From contig ONGJ01000037.1 of NCBI GenBank assembly GCA_900317375.1, positions 1 through 39,544 of the forward strand: 39,544 nucleotides of DNA, read 5' to 3'. Of the stretch, positions 33,943-39,544 are shown one piece after another. Each line of letters opens with the position of its first letter. The first letter of the stretch is position 1. The notes under the pieces are model-generated. The model made no database searches and was not told the DNA's origin. It saw only the letters and a list, made by a program, of their open reading frames with translations. This DNA is from an uncultured Eubacteriales bacterium (lineage in GTDB: Bacteria > Bacillota > Clostridia > Oscillospirales > Oscillospiraceae). The translations under genes and the position numbers were made by a program.

Positions 33943-34627
33943 TTTGGTATCCCTTGCCCCAGGCTGTCCGGACGATCTTGGGCGAAGACGGGTCCTCCTC
34001 AATTTTCCTGCGCAGATTCAGGACATGCACCATAATGGTGTTGCCGGAGCCGGGGAGGAACTTCTCATTCCAGATCGTTTCATACAGCTCCTGGGTGGTG
34101 ACGACCCTCCCGCGGTTTTTCAGCAGGCATTCCAGAATGGCGTATTCCGTCTCTGTCACAGGCACCGTTACGCCGGCGTTGTACACCATACGGTTTTTCA
34201 TGTCCACTTCCAGTGTCCCGAAGGTATAGGTCGACGGCGCCGGCTTGCCCCGGTACAGAACATAGCGGCGCAGCAGCGAATTGACCTTTGCCAGCAGCTC
34301 AGGCCGCGAGAAAGGCTTGGAAAGAAAGTCATCCCCGCCGCTTCGGTACGCCGCCAGGCGATCCTTTTCGGCACTCTTGGCCGTCAGGAACAGGATCGGC
34401 GCATTTGAGAAGACGCGGATTTTTTCACAGGTCTCGATGCCGTCCATCTCGGGCATCATCACGTCCAGAATCATCAGATCCGTTTCCGGGTTTTCCTTCA
34501 TATAGGCGATTGCGTCTGCGCCGTTGGATACCGCGGCCGTTTCATACTCCTCCCGCAGGAGAAGGGTCAGAACGTTGCGAATATCGGGGTCATCGTCAAC
34601 AATCAGAATTTTCGTCTTTTCACTCAT
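33935..34627 (-). CDS. OmpR/PhoB-family response regulator (VanR-like)
   Basis: This 230-residue regulator has a receiver domain with ILIVDDDPDIRNVL, the phospho-acceptor Asp in LMILDVMMPEMDG, the conserved Thr in LFLTAKS and the Lys in LSKPFSRPELL. A winged-helix DNA-binding domain runs from about 130 to 230, with TEYAILECLLKNRGRVVTTQ and TIMVHVLNLRRKIEEDP, then GKGYQID. GGAGGAG lies 5-6 bases before the ATG at 34627. It overlaps the kinase start by a few bases. Likely targets are its own operon with the alpha-galactosidase, and the divergent solute-binding lipoprotein gene about 245 bases away. Confidence 0.93.
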   Translation of the reverse strand: MSEKTKILIVDDDPDIRNVLTLLLREEYETAAVSNGADAIAYMKENPETDLMILDVMMPEMDGIETCEKIRVFSNAPILFLTAKSAEKDRLAAYRSGGDDFLSKPFSRPELLAKVNSLLRRYVLYRGKPAPSTYTFGTLEVDMKNRMVYNAGVTVPVTETEYAILECLLKNRGRVVTTQELYETIWNEKFLPGSGNTIMVHVLNLRRKIEEDPSSPKIVRTAWGKGYQID

Positions 34628-34657
34628 GGCGCTCCTCCATATGAAAACCTAGAATAC

Positions 34658-34663
34658 AGTATA
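34658..34663 (-). promoter_or_regulatory. Extended -10 box before the response-regulator gene
   Basis: On the minus strand TGTGCTATACTG gives TGn plus TATACT, about 30 bases before the start codon. No strong -35 is at the right distance; a TTGACG is 24 bases away. Confidence 0.5.
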
Positions 34664-34717
34664 GCACAAACCATCCTCTTTTTTCCACGTCAAGTTTGAA
34701 CTTTAAGAAAAACTTCA

Positions 34718-34746
34718 GAGACAGATTCCGATTCCTGTGATACAAT
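34718..34746 (+). promoter_or_regulatory. Promoter of the solute-binding lipoprotein gene
   Basis: GAGACA (34718-34723), a 17-base spacer and TACAAT (34741-34746) lie about 125 bases before the start codon. The leader that follows is rich in stem-loops. Confidence 0.6.
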
Positions 34747-34752
34747 AGGGGC

Positions 34753-34860
34753 GTTTCCGATCCCCGGGGCAGAATCGTCCCGCGCAGGAGCGGGAAAAAC
34801 AAGCCCGCTCAGGGCTGAACAGAACCCCGAAAGGGTCTGTGAATGCGTGTTCACCTCAGA
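34753..34860 (+). promoter_or_regulatory. Structured leader before the solute-binding lipoprotein gene
   Basis: Between promoter and start codon the RNA can form at least four short hairpins in a row: CCCGC/GCGGG, GCCC/GGGC, ACCC/GGGT with a CGAAA loop, and GTGAA/TTCAC just before the ribosome binding site. I do not recognise a known riboswitch class. The last hairpin is close enough to the GGAGG box to affect translation. Confidence 0.4.
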
Positions 34861-34872
34861 AGGAGGACCTCA

Positions 34873-37290
34873 ATGAAAAAAACAGTTTTCCGATTTCTGT
34901 CACTGATGCTGTGTCTTGTCATGGCGGCGTCTCTTGCCGCCTGCGGAAAGACCGGCGGAGAAGAAAGCCGGCCGGAGCCCGGCAATACCGCCTCGGAGCC
35001 CGTCAGCTATGCCTATAAGAGCGACTTTCTTTCCATCGACTCCGATTCCAAGTGGGGCCTCTCACCGGTCATCTATACCGACGACGGTTTTTATGCCACC
35101 GGCACTGTCCTCGTCGGCCGGAAGGAGCCGCCGGAAGGAACCACCGAGGAATACGAAGGCCAGTTTGACATTTACGGCACCATGCTCTATTTCGTCGGCA
35201 ACGACGGCAAAGGGCAGCGCCTTCCGAACTATGTTCCCTCGGCGCCGGCTGAAAACCCCGAAAACTACCGTGAGTTCTCATCCTACTGCAATCTCGGCCG
35301 TCCCGTTCTGAATGCGGACGGAAAGCTCGTCGCCCTCGAACAGCAGGGGACAAGCTGGTACGACGGGCCGGATTCCGCCTATGGCAACCAGGAAGAGATG
35401 TACAAGTATTATCACAACGAAAACCGGTATGACATCGTCGTGCTGGATCTGGACGGCAGCGAACTGAGCCGCGCGCCTGTCGACATCGACACCAACAATT
35501 CCTGGCTGAACGCCTACAGCACGGCCATCACGCCCGACGGCTGTCTGCTGGCGATCCTGGACCAGGCCATTCTGGCCATCCGTCCGGACGGCAGCATTGC
35601 CTGGCAGATTCAGGCCGACGACTATGTGAACACCCTGATCAATCTCTCGCCCGATTCCATCGCCGCGGTGCTCTACGGCATGAACGGTCCGGAAATGCGG
35701 ATGATCGACCTGGCGGAAAAACGCTTCGGCGATGCGCTCAGCATTCCGGAATCGGCCTGGTCCTTCATTCCCGGCGATGACCTCTATGACTTCTATTACA
35801 CCAGCGGCCAGTTCCTCTACGGCTTCAAGTTTGATGAGGAGCCGGTTCAGATTCTCAACTGGATGTCCTGCGACATCAACGGGCAGTCCCTGGACAATTC
35901 CGCCCTGAACATCCGCCCGGACGGGTCGATTCTGGGCATTATCACAGACTACAACGGCGATCAGGCCGACAACCAGCTCTTCACCCTGCACCGGGTTCCG
36001 GCAGACAGCCTCCCCAAAAAGGAGGTCATCACCGTGGCCCAGCTGGAGTACTATCCCGATTACCAGTTTGCCAACCGGATCATCCGCTTCAACCGCAGTC
36101 ATGACGATGTCCGCATCGAATATAAGGACTATACCCAATACAACACCGAGGACAACGCCCAGGCCGGTCTGACCAAGCTCATGACGGAACTCGGTGCCGG
36201 CAACGTGCCCGACATTCTGCCGGTCTCTCAGCTTCCGTATAAGCAGCTGGCGGCAAAGGGCATCCTGGAGGATCTGTATCCCTATATCGACGCAGACCCC
36301 CAGCTTGACCGGAACGACTTCTTCCCCAACGTCCTGACGGCCCTTGAGTCTGACGGCGGCCTGTATCAGGCCGTGCCCGGATTCTCGGTCGAGACGCTGG
36401 TCGGCGCGGCCAGCGTTGTCGGGGACACCCCGGGCTGGACCTATGATGCGTTCAACGCCGCCCTCCAGAAGATGCCCGAAGGCTGCACGCCGCTTGAGCC
36501 GTATACCACACGAGACATCGTGCTCAATTCCCTGCTGGCCTCGGATATGGACCGCTATGTGGACTGGAACACCGGCGAGGTGCATTTCGACAGCGATGAA
36601 TTCAAGCAGCTGCTGACCTTTGCAGCCCAGTTCCCGGCCGATTATGACTGGGAATCCCACGACAGTGAAGAGAACAGCCAGGACCTGATCCGTCAGGGCC
36701 GTCAGATGCTCGCCCGCACCTATCTCTACAGTATAGATGCCCAGATGTGGAGCGACACCGACTTCGGCGGCAAGTCCACCTATATCGGATGGCCGACGGT
36801 ATCGGGGGTCGGCAGCATCATGCGCACCGACTCGGGCTATGCCATGAGCCGCACCGGCACGCACAAGGATCAGGTCTGGGAGTTCCTGCGCGGCATGCTG
36901 ACGGAGGAAGGCCAGGCAGAGGTCTATACCATCCCCACCAACCGCAGGGTCTTTGAAAAGAAGCTGGAAGAGCTGATGACCCCGAACTACCGCAAGGACA
37001 CGGAGGGGAACTATGTTCTGGATGAGAACGGCGAACGCATCCAGCAGGCCCGGGGCAGCTGGATCGATGAAAACGGCGAGGAGCACTTCATCTATGCCAT
37101 GACGCAGGAGCAGGCGGACGAAGTCATGAACGTGATCACCACCTGCACCCGCGTAGCCGATTACAACTCCAGCATCTATGACATCGTTGCCGAGCAGGCC
37201 GAGGCCTTCTTCAGCGGCCAGAAAAGCGTGGATGATGTTGCCCGCCTGATTCAGAGCAAGGCCAACATCTATGTCAACGAGCAGCGATAA
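34873..37290 (+). CDS. Lipoprotein: propeller-like region fused to a sugar-type solute-binding domain
   Basis: This 805-residue protein has a lipoprotein signal with lipobox LAAC (Cys24). Residues about 40-375 contain repeated strand blocks ending in LAIRPDGSIAWQIQAD, IVVLDLDGSELSRA and LNIRPDGSILGIITD, like a beta-propeller. Residues about 380-800 resemble family 1 extracellular sugar-binding proteins: ITVAQLEYYPDYQFANRIIR, MTELGAGNVPDILPV, YIGWPTVSGVGSIM and KDQVWEFLRGMLTEEGQAEV. No ABC permease or ATPase genes are near, so it may be a receptor or use a distant transporter. GGAGG lies 6 bases before the ATG at 34873; the longer frame adds only leader sequence. It is divergent from the two-component system. 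Confidence 0.82.
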   Translation: MKKTVFRFLSLMLCLVMAASLAACGKTGGEESRPEPGNTASEPVSYAYKSDFLSIDSDSKWGLSPVIYTDDGFYATGTVLVGRKEPPEGTTEEYEGQFDIYGTMLYFVGNDGKGQRLPNYVPSAPAENPENYREFSSYCNLGRPVLNADGKLVALEQQGTSWYDGPDSAYGNQEEMYKYYHNENRYDIVVLDLDGSELSRAPVDIDTNNSWLNAYSTAITPDGCLLAILDQAILAIRPDGSIAWQIQADDYVNTLINLSPDSIAAVLYGMNGPEMRMIDLAEKRFGDALSIPESAWSFIPGDDLYDFYYTSGQFLYGFKFDEEPVQILNWMSCDINGQSLDNSALNIRPDGSILGIITDYNGDQADNQLFTLHRVPADSLPKKEVITVAQLEYYPDYQFANRIIRFNRSHDDVRIEYKDYTQYNTEDNAQAGLTKLMTELGAGNVPDILPVSQLPYKQLAAKGILEDLYPYIDADPQLDRNDFFPNVLTALESDGGLYQAVPGFSVETLVGAASVVGDTPGWTYDAFNAALQKMPEGCTPLEPYTTRDIVLNSLLASDMDRYVDWNTGEVHFDSDEFKQLLTFAAQFPADYDWESHDSEENSQDLIRQGRQMLARTYLYSIDAQMWSDTDFGGKSTYIGWPTVSGVGSIMRTDSGYAMSRTGTHKDQVWEFLRGMLTEEGQAEVYTIPTNRRVFEKKLEELMTPNYRKDTEGNYVLDENGERIQQARGSWIDENGEEHFIYAMTQEQADEVMNVITTCTRVADYNSSIYDIVAEQAEAFFSGQKSVDDVARLIQSKANIYVNEQR

Positions 37291-37295
37291 GCCAC

Positions 37296-37324
37296 TTGAT
37301 TTCTGCTTCCGGTTGCGCTACAAT
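37296..37324 (+). promoter_or_regulatory. Promoter of the DUF1292 gene
   Basis: TTGATT (37296-37301), a 17-base spacer and TACAAT (37319-37324) begin six bases after the lipoprotein stop codon and lie about 33 bases before the start. Confidence 0.75.
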
Positions 37325-37356
37325 AGCAGCAGCTGAATCAGGAGGAGGGCTTGCAG

Positions 37357-37644
37357 ATGAGTGAAGATTTCGGAAGCGATTTTGTCACGATCATCGATGA
37401 CGAGGGCAACGAGTTTGAGCTGGAGGTCATCGAATCGATGGATTACAACGGCCACAGCTATATGGCCTTTCTTCCCGCCGACATGAGCGAGGATGATCCG
37501 GATTACGGCTTCGTTCTGCTGCGCGTTGTTGAGGATGAAAACGGCGACGAGGTCTTCGAATCCATCGACGACGAGGACGAGCTTCAGGATGTGTACGAGC
37601 GCTTCATGGTTCTCCTCTACGACGATGAGGAAGACGAAACCTGA
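37357..37644 (+). CDS. DUF1292-family protein
   Basis: This 95-residue, very acidic protein matches DUF1292, a small family common in Firmicutes. It reads FVTIIDDEGNEFELEVIESM, then DYGFVLLRVVEDENGDEVFE and a tail of Asp/Glu. The start at 37357 has GGAGGAGGG 7 bases upstream; a TTG two codons earlier is not needed. In many Firmicutes a DUF1292 gene lies near the Holliday-junction resolvase ruvX and alaS, which is not so here. Function is unknown. A probable 6S RNA gene starts about 35 bases downstream. Confidence 0.9.
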   Translation: MSEDFGSDFVTIIDDEGNEFELEVIESMDYNGHSYMAFLPADMSEDDPDYGFVLLRVVEDENGDEVFESIDDEDELQDVYERFMVLLYDDEEDET

Positions 37645-37668
37645 ACCTGAATTTTACTGCTGTGCGCG

Positions 37669-37674
37669 TGTAAT
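37669..37674 (+). promoter_or_regulatory. -10 box of the probable 6S RNA gene
   Basis: TGTAAT lies about 7 bases before the 5' end suggested by the RNA fold. The -35 match (CTGAAT, 16-base spacer) is weak. Confidence 0.4.
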
Positions 37675-37680
37675 CCCGTA

Positions 37681-37880
37681 GGATTTCACGGCCCATAAAA
37701 CCCACATCTCTCATAAGGGATGCCGATTTGAGTCTGCGGATTGCAGGCCTCCCGGGCTCCGCCCGGAAGTTGGAAGCAGCGAAACAGAACTTAGGCGACC
37801 CACCTGCTCTTTTGTGCAGGTTGTTACTGGGCCGGCACGGCATAAGCGGGCGCAGCCCCGGATTTCCGGGGCTGCGTTTT
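37681..37880 (+). ncRNA. ssrS: Probable 6S RNA
   Basis: 6S RNA mimics an open promoter and binds RNA polymerase holoenzyme. The 269-base gap has no coding sequence but folds as a long rod. GGCCCA (37690-37695) pairs with TGGGCC (37828-37833). AACC then CACA (37699-37706) pair with GGTT and TGTG (37813-37822). A large central bubble follows (37707-37716 against 37802-37812). GGG-GCC (37717-37724) then pairs with GGC-CCC (37794-37801), a bulged stem continues (to 37785), and CCGGGC/GCCCGG caps the rod (37752-37766). The bubble and rod match 6S architecture, and a terminator ends it. No primary-sequence search was possible. Another structured RNA remains possible. Confidence 0.68.
37851..37880 (+). 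terminator. Terminator of the probable 6S RNA gene
   Basis: CGCAGCCCCGG (37851-37861) pairs perfectly with CCGGGGCTGCG (37866-37876) around ATTT, followed by TTTTAT. Confidence 0.9.
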
Positions 37881-37913
37881 ATCCTGCCTGTATGAAGCTG
37901 TCGGTTCTGCCGT

Positions 37914-38318
37914 TTACATGAACTTGTCAATCGCGTCATTCAGCGCCCGGAGCTGTTCCTCTGCACCGCTGCCGTCCTCGCTGATGCAGTGCTCCAGATG
38001 ATCCTTCAGGATGACCTTGGCCGTGCTGCTGAGGGCGCTGCGCACGGCGGCCAGCTGGATCAGCACCTCGGTGCAGTCCCGGCCGTTTTCCACCATGCTC
38101 TTGACAGACTCCAGGTGCCCGATTGCGCGGGCAAGGCGGTTCACCACGGCCTTCGTCTGGGTATGGGTGTGGGCATGGGCATGGCTGTGCCCCGCCGGGA
38201 TCACCTCGGTCTGGCCGTCATGATGGTGGCAGTGTATGCTGCCGTCCGAATGCCGGTGATAGCCCGGCGGCAGCGGTTCTGTAAGGTCGGGTTCGGTTTT
38301 CTTCAGGCTTTCTTCCAT
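37914..38318 (-). CDS. CsoR/RcnR-family metal-responsive repressor with His-rich extension
   Basis: This 134-residue repressor carries the all-helical CsoR domain from about residue 55: KAVVNRLARAIGHLESVKSM, then ENGRDCTEVLIQLAAVRSAL. Cys82, His107 and Cys111 are spaced exactly as the copper ligands of Mycobacterium CsoR (36, 61, 65), so Cu(I) sensing is likely, though other metals or sulfur species are possible. Residues 20-53 form an unusual extension with 11 His and one Cys (HCHHHDG and HSHAHAHTHT), probably an extra metal-binding tail. GAGGAG lies 5 bases before the ATG at 38318. No copper exporter or chaperone gene is near, so it must act on distant genes, itself, or the divergent GH25 gene. 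Confidence 0.88.
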   Translation of the reverse strand: MEESLKKTEPDLTEPLPPGYHRHSDGSIHCHHHDGQTEVIPAGHSHAHAHTHTQTKAVVNRLARAIGHLESVKSMVENGRDCTEVLIQLAAVRSALSSTAKVILKDHLEHCISEDGSGAEEQLRALNDAIDKFM

Positions 38319-38327
38319 ATTGACTCC

Positions 38328-38453
38328 TCAAATCCCCGGCGGAAAAGCCGGGCCTGATCCGGACGGCAGCGGCAGCCGGTTTTCCGGCGGATACTGATCC
38401 GGGCCGTCCTTCCCACGGAAGGCAAGACCGCTGAGCGGCAGATGCCATTTCAT
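38328..38453 (-). CDS. Possible 41-residue leader gene before csoR
   Basis: A frame begins MKWHLPLSGLAFRGKDGPDQ and ends PAFPPGI. It has AAGGA about 6 bases before its ATG at 38453, and its TGA lies in the ribosome binding site region of the CsoR gene, 9 bases before that start. It is Pro- and Gly-rich, and I recognise no family. It could be a real small protein or a leader peptide coupling translation. Part of the sequence can also fold (CCCGGC/GCCGGG at 38335-38352). Evidence is only placement and the ribosome binding site. Confidence 0.4.
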   Translation of the reverse strand: MKWHLPLSGLAFRGKDGPDQYPPENRLPLPSGSGPAFPPGI

Positions 38454-38483
38454 CAATTTCCTTCTTCCGGGCTGTTTTCCCGC

Positions 38484-38513
38484 TTGTCACGCCCGGCCTG
38501 TCTGTATTATAAT
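38484..38513 (+). promoter_or_regulatory. Promoter of the GH25 gene
   Basis: TTGTCA (38484-38489), an 18-base spacer and TATAAT (38508-38513) lie 53 bases before the GH25 start. The -10 overlaps that of the opposite promoter. Confidence 0.75.
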
Positions 38514-38534
38514 AGGCTCCGCGTCGGACGTCAA
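38506..38534 (-). promoter_or_regulatory. Promoter of the csoR-side transcript
   Basis: On the minus strand TTGACG (38529-38534), a 17-base spacer and TATAAT (38506-38511) form a near-consensus promoter. Its -10 shares the palindrome TATTATAATA (38505-38514) with the GH25 promoter. Confidence 0.75.
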
Positions 38535-38566
38535 ATAAAAACGCAGCTGTCCCGCCGGAGGAAACT

Positions 38567-39430
38567 ATGAGCGAATCCCGCAACGGAAAACTGAAATACC
38601 TGCTGATCGGCGCCGTTCTGATTATTGCCCTGTTCGGCATTCTTTTTCTGATCGTACCCGAGAAGGTGGATGAGCATGCAGGCCAGGTCTTCATCAACGA
38701 CGGCTTCGAGGATGTCTGGATGACGCCCTATGAGAACGTCCCTGCCTCTGCTCTGACGCGGGAGGAGTTCCGCACCGTGGACGGCATTCCCGTCTACACG
38801 GGCAGCGCCTTTGCCACCGAGCTCGGCGTGGATGTCTCGGAGCATCAGTGGGGGGTGGACTGGCAGGCAGCAGCCCAAAAGCTTGACTTTGCCTATGTCC
38901 GTCTGGGTTACCGGGGCTATACCGAAGGCGGGCTCTTTCTGGACCCCTGGTATGAAACCAACATCACCGGTGCCGCCGCCGCGGGTCTGGACACCGGCGT
39001 CTACTTCTTCTCTCAGGCCGTCAATGTCGGCGAGGCCATCGAAGAGGCTGAGTTCGTGCTCGAAAACCTGAAGGGCCATCAGGTCAATCTGCCGGTGATC
39101 TTTGACTGGGAGCACGTGGAGGAAGAGGCCCGCACCGACGGCGTCAGCGAGCAGACCATGACCGACTGTGCCGTGGCCTTCTGCCGCACCGTTACCAACG
39201 CCGGCTATGACGCCGGGGTCTACTTCAACCGAAAGCTCGGCTATCACGGCTTTGACCTCTCGCGCCTGAGCGACTATGCCCGCTGGGTTTCGGTGCCCGG
39301 CGACTTCCCCGATTTCTATTATGCCTGTGATTTCTGGCAGTTCACGTTTGAGGGCACGGTCCCCGGCATTGAAGGCAATGCCGATCTAAACCTTCGCTTC
39401 ATCCCGGTTTCCGGGACAGAGAAGAATTAA
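38567..39430 (+). CDS. Membrane-anchored GH25 muramidase
   Basis: This 287-residue protein is a predicted cell-wall lysozyme. One N-terminal membrane segment (YLLIGAVLIIALFGILFLIV, about 11-30) anchors it outside the cell. A linker of about 50 residues follows, then the GH25 barrel from GVDVSEHQ (87-94, Asp89). The catalytic pair is Asp180 and Glu182 in FDWEHVEEE, and VYFNRKLGY and FWQFTF are typical of the later strands. It could act in growth, division or remodelling of peptidoglycan cleaved at MurNAc-GlcNAc bonds. GGAGG lies 6 bases before the ATG. It is divergent from the csoR side with overlapping promoters, and its stop codon overlaps the end of a convergent gene. Confidence 0.92.
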   Translation: MSESRNGKLKYLLIGAVLIIALFGILFLIVPEKVDEHAGQVFINDGFEDVWMTPYENVPASALTREEFRTVDGIPVYTGSAFATELGVDVSEHQWGVDWQAAAQKLDFAYVRLGYRGYTEGGLFLDPWYETNITGAAAAGLDTGVYFFSQAVNVGEAIEEAEFVLENLKGHQVNLPVIFDWEHVEEEARTDGVSEQTMTDCAVAFCRTVTNAGYDAGVYFNRKLGYHGFDLSRLSDYARWVSVPGDFPDFYYACDFWQFTFEGTVPGIEGNADLNLRFIPVSGTEKN

Positions 39431-39544
39431 GCACGCCGGCTCCGGCGCAGGGCCTTTTCCCGGCCGACGCCGCAGCCCGGATTGGAAAGGAAGCAGTTGT
39501 GGCCGCATCCGCCGCAATGGGCTTCCTTTTCTGATATGACGAAC
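39427..39544 (-). CDS. C-terminal end of a Cys-rich protein (cut by window edge)
   Basis: The last 38 codons of a minus-strand frame enter from the right edge and end with a TAA at 39427-39429, which overlaps the GH25 stop. The readable part is FVISEKEAHCGGCGHNCFLS followed by NPGCGVGREKALRR. Cysteines at CGGC, C and C suggest a metal or iron-sulfur site at the C-terminus. I do not recognise the family. The compact convergent arrangement and clustered cysteines support a real gene, but the fragment is short. Confidence 0.5.
   Translation of the reverse strand, partial: FVISEKEAHCGGCGHNCFLSNPGCGVGREKALRRSRRA

Noticed and set aside
35278-37086. 602-codon minus-strand frame
   Set aside because: Antisense shadow of the solute-binding lipoprotein gene.

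Overview
The window looks like a chromosomal stretch from a moderately GC-rich, Gram-positive anaerobe of the class Clostridia, probably Oscillospirales/Ruminococcaceae (Faecalibacterium- or Gemmiger-like). This rests on the hprK-murB-rapZ-whiA-dnaE cluster, strong AGGAGG-type ribosome binding sites, sigma-A promoters (often with a TGn extended -10), a C4-type L28 protein, a DUF1292 protein, a GH36 alpha-galactosidase and lipoprotein solute-binding proteins. The genus call is an inference. I see no tRNA, rRNA, CRISPR array, transposase or phage gene.

Layout. 1-3.9 kb (minus): the str operon rpsL-rpsG-fusA-tuf, with tuf cut by the window edge, read from a near-consensus promoter at 3883-3911. 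4.0-9.0 kb (minus): a folC-MTHFS fusion, an ADP-ribose pyrophosphatase, a GT4 glycosyltransferase and a membrane-anchored CE1-like esterase, tightly packed or overlapping. 9.1-11.5 kb: cca (plus) convergent with xpt and rpmB (minus). 11.5-19.5 kb (plus): hprK-murB-rapZ-whiA-dnaE plus a metallophosphoesterase gene, ending at a two-way terminator.

19.5-26.8 kb is the accessory part. It holds an Old-Yellow-Enzyme/NAD(P)-type reductase whose Tat signal peptide lies one frame off, a divergent LysR regulator, a frameshifted YczE/YitT-like membrane protein gene, a 619-residue protein that reads as Fic-like + STAS-like + APH-kinase-like domains, and an SLC13-type anion transporter. The three-domain protein is the best candidate here for an undescribed system.

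26.8-37.3 kb: an AlkZ-related protein, a lipoprotein joining a propeller-like region to a PstS-like domain, a pair of very small genes, a GH36 alpha-galactosidase, a VanR/VanS-like two-component system and, divergent to it, a second propeller-plus-solute-binding lipoprotein. These may form a galactoside sensing and use locus, although no ABC permease is present. 37.3-39.5 kb: DUF1292 protein, a probable 6S RNA, a CsoR-family repressor with a His-rich N-terminal extension and a possible 41-codon leader gene, a GH25 muramidase gene whose promoter overlaps that of the csoR side, and the end of a Cys-rich protein gene running off the window.

All assignments come from reading motifs; no database search was possible.
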